The notes under the pieces are model-generated. The model saw only the letters and a list, made by a program, of their open reading frames with translations. It was not told the origin of the DNA and did not search any database. DNA of 64,000 nucleotides from Anoplopoma fimbria (Eukaryota > Chordata > Actinopteri > Perciformes > Anoplopomatidae): contig NC_072467.1 in the NCBI RefSeq assembly GCF_027596085.1, positions 12,063,476 through 12,127,475 of the forward strand, read 5' to 3'. Positions 1-12,868 of the stretch are shown in pieces. Each line of letters begins with the position of its first letter. Within the stretch, counting starts at the first letter, position 1. The position numbers and the translations under genes were made by a program.

Positions 1-225
1 TCAATATTTTAAACAATTACCCCAGTTCGTTCAACTATCCAGAAAGAAACAGAGACTAAAAATAATATGGATTGTATGCTGAGAAAAAGCAAAGCTTAAA
101 AGATTACAGAGGGTATACAGTCACAACTTGCTCTCAGGTTAATACCTTGCTAGTGTGGAAGTGAAAGAAACAAGCTACATAAAATAAATTCCCAGACAGG
201 TAACATATACTGTATTTGTTCTTAC

Positions 226-3200
226 TTGATGCTGAATCCTCTCTGACTGCTGTTTAACAGTTTCACAAAGTCTTCTATCCAATCAGATTGCAGAGAATTG
301 TTCTTGAACCTGTGGACAAACCGCAGAGTAATAAAATAAACTGGACAACCTGAGACACGTAAATCAGTGGTTCCTACCGATAATTTCTACTCATATACTT
401 ACATTAAATTTGTCAAGAAAATGTTGATAATGATAATAAAATACAACACTTTCTCTATAATCAAAATATCCATAAAGTCCGGTAATTCTTATTCAGGTGG
501 GTTTCATTAGACAAAGAATTTTTCATTAAAGCGATCACAGTTTTATGTAAAAAAAAAAAAAAAAAAAATATATTACTTCTGTTTTTTCCAAAAGTGCTTA
601 AAAGCTGAAGTTGTAGAGAAGCTTTTTATATGATGAGAGCTGCAGTATAAAATGGTCTGAGGATGTAGGTGTACTTACTCCAGTTTGGTTGGACTGGGAC
701 AGATAGACAAGATCTCTGCTAATCTCACCAGATGGTCACGTTCCAAACTACTATCTCTGATACTGGCAGAAAGGCAGAAAAGGGGAGAAAACAAAGATTA
801 AAACACCACAGGAAGACTTTTCAAAGGTATATACTGACTAACAGAGGAACGGAATGTGCAGCAAAACGTTTAATCAACCTTTTTAGATAACAAAAAAGAG
901 AGAAACCTGATACCTCAGACGCATCTCGTGCTGAGATATAAATATTAAGGTTCAAACTGTGTAGAGAGTTATCTTAAGTTATAGAAATTAGTTCTGTTAA
1001 TTGGGGTATAGAAAATCTCACAGCCGTGAAACAAATATAAAAAAGGAACGTTTGGTTAAGGTAAAAGGGATGGTTCGGAGTTCTTTAGATGTGGCTCTAT
1101 GAGGTTCTTATCCATAGTCAGTGTATTACCTACAGCATGGAAGAAAAAGCAATGTTATGCCGTGGACGGGAGCAGCAGCAAAACGTCTGTTTGCCACCTA
1201 CCAGAAAGGCCCGCCTAAAAGGATCAACATCAGTTTTAGTGTGCATTATATTTAGAATATTTTCGTATATATATTTTACATTTTAACTTGCTGTCAGACA
1301 GCCGCTTTTAATGGGGAAATTAAACCGTTATATACATCTTGGCTCTTTTTAAAGCCACAAGACTACTTTGACAAAACAGTAATTTTATTTCGCAGGTAGA
1401 ATTACTGTTTTTATAAAAGGACTCCCCAAACAGGGGACCTGCCCACCGCCATCAACTGTAGGTAATACACTTACTATGGATATGTACCTCATACAACCCC
1501 ACTTCATTAATCAAATGAAAAGCCTCTGCACAATGAGGTGCTAGTTATTTGTACTATTGTAACTATGGATTATTGTCCTACCTCAGCGTTTTCACAAAAC
1601 TTTCATGTTGTGTAAACCAGATCAGACACCTTTCCTCTGCTCCCAAACTACCAGCAGGAATTTTAGTTCATGGACAAAGAGAACAACAGGGAAGAATACT
1701 TTGTTAGTTCTTACAGTTTTTATGTGCTTTCAACTATTCATTTTATTGCATTTTCAGCACTTTGTTCACTCATTTCCACGATGCACAGACTTACCTGACT
1801 TCTACACCTGAGACGTTGTCAAATGTACACAGAGTGTTGGCCACATCCAGCAGCCCCTGCTGCGTCAGGCCATTTTTGCTCAAACTGTGCATGAGGACAC
1901 ATTAAAGACCAGAAAAGTGTTATTCTAGATCTAACACACTATCATGTTACTAACAATGCTGCTCTATATAAACACTGTGGGTGACATTTGTTATTGGATC
2001 TCATATTATTAAGGGTAAAAGAAAAAACATATAGGCTTTTTTTTAAATAAACATAGGTGTTAATAATCATATGATGGCTGAATTCCATTTAGCTGCTTCA
2101 GTTTCAGGGTTGTGTATAATCATGCTGGCTCACGGTCATGGCTTACTGGGACAATTGTATAGAACAGAACATTCATTAATGGTTATAGTTTCACCTGGGC
2201 TTTCATACTGTGACAATTCGAAATTTTGTTGTGAAAAAGTTTTATGATTCAAATTTGATTATTTAAAAGTTGTGACCAATATATGTACTAAAATAGAATT
2301 TACTTATTGAAAAATTGTTTAAAGTAACAATATATATTAGACAGTAACAATAAAAATAAATATAAGATATAACATTTGGAACAGTAAACATTACTGTATA
2401 CATAAAACTAAAAATATAATATAAATACTAAAGACAATCATTATTATTGGAAAAATATAAGGTAAAATACATAAAAAATATTAGCTAATAATCTGCATTT
2501 TCTATCAACAGATCTGCCAACAGTCTGGCTGAAAAGACATTTGTCGATTAGGCTCTAATCTATTAAATTAATTCATTACTTTGCATTATTTTGTAGTTAT
2601 ATTTTGTATGTTAATGTTTAAATGTATGTTACAGGGATTTACAAAATCTTCTGTCATTTCTAGTTCTAACCATCTGAAAAAAGTAGGTCACTTAGTTTGA
2701 TTTGTTTTATACAGCAGGTGCAAATGAATAGAACTGAAAATGTTAAAAATCTATATTTTAGATAATGTATCTTACTTGACATAGCTGGTGATTTTATGCT
2801 GTTGTAGAGAATCAACAAAATGTTTCACTCCCTCATCTTCCATTTGGTTACTTGATAAACTGCAGTCAAAAGAAAGAGAAAATCAGCATCAACACCAATA
2901 GTGTGTAAGTAAGCACTGGTACTGGTATTACTGGTATTTATGGAAAGTAAATGGATGTTAGCTAATGTATTAGTAAGACTCGATTTGTGTATGGCACGTA
3001 CTCCAGGTCAGACAGTTGGGGGCCCTGCTGTAGGATCTGGAGCAGTCTCTCCAAGTTGTCACCTTTCAGGCTACAGTGAGTTAACCTGTGTGCACACACA
3101 GTCAGGGAGACATACAGGCGCTACATTAGGAGATAAAGACAGGAGGTTACAGACAGTTACAGTTTGTTCACAATTTTCTTCCTTTTTTCCCTTATTTTGT

Positions 3201-6200
3201 GTTGATTAAGAAATACATGTCACATAACATGCAGAGTAAATAGCTCTAAGGGCACCCAATGTCCTCCAAACTAACACTTCATAACAAGATATTCAATTAC
3301 TTCTTTTGGCAATTTTGTGTTTTTGGTGACTCTAAGTAGTTGACATTATGTGTGCTGCTTTAAAAAGTTGTTTCAGTTTAGCAGTTTAGACAGCAAAATG
3401 TAAAGCTGGCAGTGTATTTTTCTCTCAAACACTAAAATAAAAGGGAATAAAAAATAGATATAAAAAGAGTGAGGATGTTCTCTCCTATTTACAGTTTGAG
3501 AAATGTAGATTTGCTGCAGAGATCCATCTTCAGTGCTGGCAGAGTTTTATGATCATTTTATACTGAACCACATACACTGGTAATCAGACTTTAAGAGAAA
3601 TTAGAAGAAGCTAGATTGTATGTACAATGAATGCTTGGGGAAGTGATTCACTTGGAAAGCAAACACCCACAAAGTTTTTAAACGAGCACACAGTGCACCA
3701 AAAAAGGCAAATTGCTGATCACAGACCTGCAGCTTGCTTGTTCTGCTTTCAAACTGTCAAACTGGATGAATGATTCAGTCTGAGGCCTGAAGAAGAGGTC
3801 AAGCAGTATTTAGCACAAACATTATCAGTGACGGTACTAATGAAATGATACAGAAAAAAACGCCTAGAATTATTGCAGGGATATATTTCCGATAATTACT
3901 CAAATTAACTGTAGCCATAGCCAAACAGACTGCTTGAATACAATAAAAAAGGTAAAAAACAAATCTTACCTGAGCTCCACTGAGGTAACTTGCTGACTGA
4001 CAGTCAAACATCTGATCAACACCAGTGCTCCAGTTGTTGATGTGATGCTGTGGCTGACACTAAAGAAGAACATAGATTGAGTTGATTCAAATTAAATGTC
4101 AAGGTGGTAATTGATAATAACACAATAAATACATGCTGGGTTCAATCTTAAAAGGTCATGGTTTTAAAGGAACTAGAGTAATATTAAGTGCCTATAATTA
4201 TTCAGTTATATTTCATTATTTGACCCAATATAAGTAAAAACAAGCAATTGTGTGGTGAAGTTGCCAGTAGAATTAGCTCAATTAGAATAAAAACCCGTTT
4301 CTAAATAACTAATTATGTCATGCCATTATACCATTTCACACTGGTGAAGTGGCACAGTGCTTGGTTTTGTACTTGCTACCACAGATTTCCACATTGATAT
4401 TGTTTTTTTACTTTGCAAACCTTCCGCACTTATGAATTCATGCATTTGTGTATGCCTTACTTGAGCCTCTGCAGTGACGTCATCTTTGGCAGGACTTTCA
4501 TCAGATTATCGATAGCCTTGTCCGTCAATGAGCAGTGAGACAAACTGCCAAAAAATGTAAGTATATCAATGTCTACCTGTATGGTAATAATCATGAAATA
4601 ATAAAATAATAATGTGTGGATACACATTGATCAAACTTACTCTAACTCCAAAAGGGAGCGACACTGGACCAATCGTCTACAAAGTGTGGTTATATTGGAT
4701 GGTAGGAGTTTGTTGTTGTTTATCCTACAGCATTAAAGAAGATTTTTATTTATTAATTTATTTATTTATTTCTCATTTTTAAGTCGCTTTGTACACTTTA
4801 TTTTAAGGAGGTAAAATGTGTGTTTTACTCAAACTCTTTATTGGCTTACTGTACCTGAATATCTTTTGCTGCTGTTTGTCTTCCCTAAAAAAAAGGGCAT
4901 ATCATTAGTTTATTTGCTGACTCGTGAAAGAGCAGACAGTGGTATTTGGAAGTGTGGAGGATTTCAGCTTTTCTACCTTTTGTCAGGGCAGAACTTCAGG
5001 ATCACTGAATCTCCATCACTATTAAAAGAACAGAACACTATCAGATTAACAAATTGCACATTTTAACACCTCTATGGCATATATACTTCTATTTTATAAG
5101 CAGACACAAATTAGCTGTTAAGCAGCATTTGGCAGCTCGCCACATTGGTGAAACAGGTGCTCAATCTGTTGCTGCTCTAATAAAATCATTAAATCTCTAA
5201 AATGTACAACAAAGAATACCTGATGTGGATTTGTGTTAAGTTGTTATGGGAGCACAAAGCACCAGCCAGCATCAACACTCCTTCCATGCCAATCCCATTG
5301 TTACTGGCACTGAAAAGCACACACAAAAACAATGAGCCAGGGGGAAGGACATCATTTCACTCCAAATAAGCCATTCATACCAAATAATGCCCTGAGGTAA
5401 ACGCAGCAGCTGCCTGCGCTGACATATTTAGTTTAGAACCTGTTTGGTGACAAAAGCTTTTGCCAAATAACCAACCAACTCGGTGTTGTGTAACACAGTC
5501 TCTTCTTTCATTTAAAACCTGTCCTCCTATCTCAATAAAGGTCACTCATTCTTATCAAATGCATATATTGCAACATTATATTGGATGTTTGCCATAATGA
5601 TCACCAAAAAAAAACTTCTGATGATTTTAATTGTTTAGTTTTATACCTTTTGTTATCACTTTTAGTGAGAGTCTTACTTTATTTCCTGGATGCTACTAAG
5701 ACCGGGCAGGACGTCCAACAGTTTCCTCAGACCTTTGTTGCCAAAACAGTTACTAGACAGACTGTCAGACGAGAATATGGGATTAAAATAATGTCAGAGA
5801 CAAGAAAGGGTACAACATGGCTGGCTGCCAAATAAAAGAAACGCGCAAAGAGATAGTTTGGATGTTCTGAAGTGTGGTTGTATGAGGTACTAATCCAGAG
5901 CGTGAAGAAATAAACAGCAGTACCAGCATGGAAGCAAAGCAATGTGCAGCTGTGGATGGGGGCAGCAGTAGAATGTATCTTAGTCATCAAAAAAAAAAAT
6001 CTATATCAGTTTAAGTGTACACTATATTTTGATTATTTTGATGCTTAACCTTGCCGTCAGGCAACTACTTCAAAGTTGTTGGACTCCTTTGCAAATTTCC
6101 CCACTGTGGGACTAATAAAGGATCATCTTATCTTATCTTATCTTTGACAAAAACAGTAATTTCACCTCACAGAAAACGGGGGTTGCTGGTCCCTGCTGCA

Positions 6201-9200
6201 TCTAATCGGTTTGTTTGTGTGATTGTGTGACTTTGGTGAATCCGAACTAACCCATTTAAAATGCTAAAGTCACACAATGACACAAACAAACTAACCGACC
6301 AAGGTTGACCATATAGGTTGTATGAGTTCCTCATACAACCTATATGGTCAACCTTGGTATGAGTTCCTCATACAACCTCACTTAAAACAAAATCTGAACC
6401 ATCCCTTTAGGTAACAAGGATGAAAAAAGTCCAAACTAAAAATAACATTGCATTATGATTCATGGCCAAACCTGAATTTACCATGGAGACACAAGATGAT
6501 TGCTAGGTTAAACATTTTACTGTCATTAAGAATAACTATAAACTAGAAATGCATACGTTTGTTTTTATGTATTTCAACGGTGTACATACAGATGATTTCT
6601 ATATCACTACAATACTATATCACTATAACCACTACATCACTACTACTTTTTAATGTATGCTGAATGTCAACAGTGATCCTGTTTTAGCAAGCAAGGAAAA
6701 ATGACAAGTAAGTGGAATATATTTGGTGTATCTTACTCCAGCAAAGTGAGATCAGGGGAGGTTCCCAAACTCCTCCACACTCTCTCCAGATGACTCGGCA
6801 GCAGACCACACCAGCTGAGGCTAACAGAGGCAACAGTGTCAGGATTACCATCATCATCGTTTAAAGACGTTTCCGTGTCTGAAGGGGATCCCTAAGATTA
6901 TCTATATCACTGCAATCTCTCTTAACTATAGGTGAATTACGAACAAAAACCTGAATAACGCTAACTTGACCCGTCAGATGGTTTGTTACACAGTAACTGC
7001 CAGTATCCCTCAGGGCGCTAATTGTTCCGTGCTCTGGCTACCCGGAGATAAACGCATTACATGGAGCCTGAAAAGATGGATTCTTGTGTGTTATGTGAAT
7101 TATGCAAAAAATTCAGCTGCAGAGCAAGGTTAGAACATCCCTCCCCTCTGACAAATAAAACAGATTTTTCTTATACAAAATGCAGCAAGGGTCCCAAGGG
7201 CTGAATTGAACCGGAGACGTTGATGGTATATGGCATGTGCTGTAAGCTCTTGGCTACCGAGGCGCTCCGTATTGAACACATACCAGAGCAGTTTTGATTC
7301 TTCATTAGCAGTTTTTTGTCTCCCTCCAGAAAACACTATGGACACCTGAACAGGACTCTGTAGTCTGAAACATAAAAAAATACAGTCACATGGCAGTTGT
7401 TACGCCACTATTTAGGAATCAATGAATAATATAACATGTGGCTTACTGTTTAGGCTAAATAATACAATGTTTAGTGCTGCCTGTTTATGTTTTACACAGT
7501 GACGAGTGTTGCAGATAATTGGCATGAAGATCCTGTCTGACTGTGAGTAATGCATTTGTTAGTACAGTATGTTTAAAGATTGTGTGTATTCATAGTGTCT
7601 GTACCTGATATGAAGCTCCACCACAGCAGGACAATCAGACAACAGGGCCGTCAGAATCACCAAACCCTCCACTGTTAAGCAGCTGTCATTCGCACTGACA
7701 GGGAAAGACATCTGAACATCAACAAACTATTGCTGTCAATTCGTATGCATGCCTAGCACTGTTTTTAATACTTGCCTGTCCTTAACCACAACATATTCAG
7801 TAGTTTATTAAGTAGTAGTAGTAGTGTCATCATGCTGCTTTTTGTAAAGCTAGGTAAAATAGTGTATAACAAGGAATTTTGTATAGCAAAGTAGGCAAGT
7901 AAATATGTCATATGCAGAATACATGTAGCTGTTATGTCACTCTTGTGCTTTGAGATGCATAGTTTGGTATGAGTCTAGTATTACATGATCTTTTTGGTGA
8001 CGTTGATCTCCGGCAAATACTGAGTCAGTGTCTTCAGAGTTTCAACATCCAAGTGGCTTCCAGACATACTAGGAAATAAACACACATGCAGCGCGAAATG
8101 AGTGCTAACATCCAAAATTTCAGTTGATGTGAACCCTAATCTGATGGCAAAATGGGAAGTGAAATTACTTCTACTGACTACTTACATTGAATGCCTGAAT
8201 TGTAATAACTGTTAAGTCTAAAGACGGTGTGTTTACTTGAGCCAGGAACAAGGGTAAAACAATATGTCAATAATTGGCTGTTGTGTACTCAGTACTGCAT
8301 TATTCTGTTTTGGTGTGTTGTATCATTGGTTAGGAGCATCCTAAATTTGAAGAGGTGTATTTAGGGTTACTTACTTCAGGACAGACAAGGCGGGGCAATG
8401 TGCCAATGACTTTGCAAGTTTTTGCATATCAGCCTTGCTCCATTTCTGGTTTAACAAGCTGGAAAACAAATTTTAGCGCAAGATTAAAACGTATAAACAT
8501 CAAACGAGGGCTTAACATCAAAAATGAAAACCATAGTTTAAATCAAATTCAAATCAATGTATTAAACTAACTGGTCTGACATTGATTCAGAGGTTGTTTC
8601 TGGTCAAGATTCTCAAAAAGAAAAGTCAAGGTTCAATCACTTGTTCAAAGAAGGAGCAAAGTTCTTCAAGGAAACTGGCTATGCTAGTAAAGAATTGGAA
8701 AGTGTTTTTATGATAAGGGTGTTATTGTCTAATGCCTTACCTGATTGTTGGTTCAGACTTTTTTTTATGGCTGCAGGGGGGAAAGCATAAATTATATAGA
8801 GTTTTACCGTATTCATTTGCTGATACACTGTATGGTTAATAACTGGTTTGTATTTACTCATAATGTTTATCTTACATTAAACTTACCTGTGTAAATCAGA
8901 GTTTTGGGAGAAAGTGACTGACAATTCCTTCCTCCCACTGCAAAAACAAAACCCACACAAGCAGCTGTATAGAAAATGATTACTTGCAGGTGACCAGGAA
9001 AATGTGGTTTACTGTATGTGTGTGTGTGTGTGTGTGTGTGTTTATGTGTGTGTGTGGGTATGGGTGTGGTCATACTCTGCATGAACCTGCTGGATGTTCA
9101 AGCACAAAGACATTTTTCCGATGAGATAGTCCACGGCTTCCAGAGAGCTGTTGTTTCGACCCAGCCTGCAAGGTGCGCAGACAAACACACATACACACTC

Positions 9201-11148
9201 TTATGCACGGTATCAGCTACAAATCTGTAAAAATCTTGAGATATTGGGGTTATTGAAAAATCACTTCTCATTGGTAGTATGTACTTACTTCACCAAAACC
9301 AGTCTTGGTTGTTTGGTAAAAATATCAGCTATGTGTTTGATCCCTCCGTCTTTCAGATGGTTGTCACTCAGGCTGCGATGCAAAAACAAAGATTGGTGTT
9401 AAAACTTTAGACCTGCACCCAAACTATTTCACCAGAACATTAAGTATAAGGAGATACAAAGTAGTATCTAGTCAGATCCACGAGACTCTGTTCACACATT
9501 TCCTCAATGGATCTGTCAGAAGACATGTTATTTGATGTAGCAGTTAAAATAGGTTGAAGCAAATATACTTGAGTTCAGTGATGCCTGGACAGCTCGGTAA
9601 GGCAGAGGCCAAACTAGTCGCTCCTGTGGCAGTCAAACTGGCACCACAAAACCTTCAGAGGACAAAGACAAAATCAGTCAATCATTGTTGTGAAGGTGTT
9701 TAGGGCTGCTTTCTACTACATCCCTTATTGTATTTCAAAGGCAATTACATTCATGTCTAAGTATAGTCTGGAAAAGGTAAACAACATTTAAACTACACCA
9801 CTCTTATTGCACTTTGTATTAATTAAAGAGAGATTTAAAAGACTGTGGAAGAGAGAATAGAGTAGGAAGAAGACACGTAAAAAAAATCAATCTTACTCTA
9901 GTTTCCTCAGGTTTGTGAATTTTGGCAAAATGGAGGACAACTTCTCAGCAAACTTGTCGTCATACTTGCGGCTGCGAAAACTGAAAGGCCCACATACAGT
10001 GAAATGAAGCAAAGACTCCCCTAACAGATGTCAAATTTGTTAAGCAAAAGGGATTCAAATCAACATTATTGCTATAAACATTAAAATGAACCACAACCCT
10101 GCACAGCACAAACAAATGTAAATGGGAAAAGTATAAGTATATACTATTAATAATGACAGCAGCAACACATTCATATTAGTTAACTGGAAATCTAAGCACT
10201 AAACTTCAATAAAACAATGGCCATTTTGCACCCCAGAATAAATTATGTACAATATGAAAGGGCAACCCATGAAATCTGACAAGATATTGTGCAAAATTGA
10301 TTACAACATACAAAAAAAAGAGCTGTAGATATCTATATATGCATCAGAAGCTACAATGTAATGTTGGTATTTATGGTTATGGTTGAAGTTGGGAGGTTGT
10401 TGAATATGTATGTGTGCTGTGGTAAGGGGATGGGCACAGGAATGAGTAAATGTTTTGATAACACACACAAAATAAAAAAAACACAATGGAAATGTTTCTT
10501 AAAAAATAAAATAAAAAAAGAATAAAAATGTTTAATGTTTTATGTTTGAGTTGAGTTACATGTTTAAGTGTACACATTGTGTGAGAGTTCATTCCTCTTT
10601 ATTAGTTGGTCTGATTAAATATCTCTTAAAGGTGTCAGCTGTTGGGGTTTTTTTGCTCTTGAGTCCTGGCTACTGTATGACTGTTACAGAAAGAGACTCA
10701 GGAACACAGCAGGAAATAAAGAGCTTCAGTTAGATTAACACTATGTGGGACAGGTGGCCAATCAGCTGAGGAATGCTGAAGGCAAAGCGGAGGCTCACTC
10801 TGGAGCTACACTCAATGCCGCTCTTCAACTGCTCTCTAAACGTCCGGATGCCTAACACAGGTTTACATACTCTTGACGGCTTAACACCTTTCGCCTCACT
10901 GTTCCATTTACATTTGTTACAAGGGCAGTTTCCAACTGCTCAAGTGCACCATGCCTTTGGCATTAAAAATAGTTTTTAGCCTCACATGCTCAAATGCTAG
11001 GTGTAAGCATTTTGGCTTTACATAACTAGTGGCCTCTAAGGAAGTGATAATCCCCAAGGGTTCATATAATATAAAATGTAAAGCAAATTTAGCTTCTGAC
11101 GCTAATTTAAATAACAGATCATTTAGATGTTTCATGTGTGCGTGAGTA

Positions 11149-11221
<73 letters not shown>

Positions 11222-12829
11222 GCTTGCTGATGCAATGAATGGTTTGCTTTTGTCTGTTTTTGTGTGGACTTACCTAAGGTGCTGAATGTACTGACACCTG
11301 GGCAGGACATCTAGACACTCCAACTCCATTGAGCACGCCCCAAAGTCCAAACCAATGCCATTATCACCTACTGAGTTAACTACAAAAGCCAGAGCATCAA
11401 TATCATTAGGTAGTAGCCGGATGTTGCGCAGCTCCAAGGTGGGTCTCGTACCCACAACCTGCTTAGCTAGTTGGTGGTCCTGGCTCTCCTGAACACAGTG
11501 GCAAAGCTCCAATATCTGGGAAGATATGTGAGAAGGAAGGATCAGTAAGGAAAGAACAGGGGTAAAAGTTAAATTATACATCCGTTTGTCAGAACTCACC
11601 TTTGGTCCAGTCAGGGTGTTGCTGTGACAAAGGTTTTTTAGCAGTTTCAGAACAAGGCTTTGTCGTCTTTGTACCCAACTTTGGCCTCCTTTTCCACCAG
11701 GGGTCCTGGCTAATTGAACTAAGGCTGAAGTGCATTGTGGGGAGGCCAGACCACATAAAAACAGGTGCAGGGAGTCAGTAAAGACTGTCCTCTGGTCTGA
11801 CTTGGTCGTCCAGCGAGTTCTCAGACTGAATCTGAGAAAGCATTGGGGAAAAAGATAGAGAAAAGTCAGCATTTAATTTGGTTAAAGATTAAGGTACACA
11901 CCATTTTTTTTGCTGCTATAGAGCACAGTTCCTTCCCTCTCCAGTCAGATGAGAGGAATCACTGTTGTGATGTATAGTGGGCATGAGAGAAATATTTATT
12001 TTTAACATGATTTTTATTTTCCTTCAGCAAAGAAGTCTCTGGGTACTTTCACACCTGCAGCTTGATTCATTTGGTCCAGCCATGTGTAAAAAAAAAAAAA
12101 AAAAAGATATATATTAATTAATAAATATTCCAATGACTTTAATGCTTCTAATGTGGATTTTGTGTTCTCTGGTTTCATAGGGAGCTTGCAAAGAAAAAAC
12201 TGATTATAAGCAACTTAATATGTGTGTTTACAGGGCTATAAAGAGGGTTTTAGTAACACTCATTTGTAAAAACAACACACTTTTGCAGTAAAAAAGCTGA
12301 TTAAGGTTGTGCGCTTAAAAGTGCTGATTAAATAAAGTGCAGACTTCAAGTAAGTGGGTTAGTCCTGTCGATTTGTCTTTCAATTAACTCTGTAGTAGTA
12401 GCAACACACTCTCTCCACCTGACAAAAATATGCAGGAAGAAACAAACCATTAATATAATTTATTATGTGGCCGTTAACAGGAAGGCTTTTATTAGGTGAC
12501 GGTGTTCGCCTCCTGCTGTGTGACGTCTGCTGTCAGTGCCCCCCACCTCTGCTGGCCCCCTAAGCCTCCCCTACTGTGATTGGACCATGCAGCTTTTGCC
12601 TGCATCAGTGAATTCCTGGCCTCATTTTAGGTAGAAAGGTCATAGTGTGCTCAATTTACACAGTTCATATCTTGTTCCCTGGTTGGGTTATTCCTGGTAT
12701 GTTCCTCGCACAGCGTTATATTATATGCTGAAATTCTATATTACTCTGTACCTTCTGTCATTATCCAGATAATCCATAAGTACCTCTGGCACTCTGTTCA
12801 GGTGGTTGATTAATATGTATAGATTTATA

Positions 12830-12868
<39 letters not shown>

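Larger units (their letters stand above)
5850..6398. mobile_element. MITE-like element, copy 2, interrupted by a LINE-like tail
   Basis: It shares several words with the element at 1068-1500: TGTATGAGGT near the left edge, an AGCATGGAAG block, the CTTGCCGTCAG block and the GACAAAAACAGTAATTT block. Its right edge reads GAACCATCCCTTT near 6386-6402, the complement of the AAAGGGATGGTTC at the left edge of copy 1, as expected for terminal inverted repeats. A LINE-like 3' tail (6090-6145) sits inside it. Limits are approximate. Confidence 0.5.
226..11831 (-). other. nlrc5: nlrc5 leucine-rich repeat array in 84-bp exons with insert exons
   Basis: Exons 11831-11600 and 11515-11274 lead into the repeats. 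Sixteen exons are exactly 84 bp (28 codons) and two are 90 bp. Each begins after two leftover bases and ends with two, so every one can be skipped or duplicated without frame loss. Each encodes one LRR of the ribonuclease-inhibitor type, e.g. LSDNHLKDGGIKHIADIF at 9372-9289. Six shorter exons (51, 30, 81, 42, 60 and 66 bp) in the same phase sit between repeats and encode short strand-rich inserts such as VSIVFSGG and SVILKFCPDK. Comparable inserts occur in the human protein. The array continues below position 226. Confidence 0.88.

Noticed and set aside
3493..3576. An 84-bp stretch with AC...CT borders, first read as another nlrc5 LRR exon
   Set aside because: All three frames contain stops in the required sense, and a 21-bp sub-exon reading is not needed: the exon 3786-3727 supplies the insert expected here with correct phase and similarity to the human insert.
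5581..5835. Plus-strand open frame of 84 codons
   Set aside because: It overlaps the nlrc5 LRR exon 5678-5761 on the other strand and is composed of low-complexity translation with no recognisable domain.
7196..7268. A tRNA gene
   Set aside because: The B box is degenerate, the cloverleaf stems do not pair well and a SINE body follows, so it is a SINE head and not a tRNA.
9018..9082. Cysteine/valine or threonine/histidine repeat peptide
   Set aside because: It is translation of the TG/CA microsatellite.
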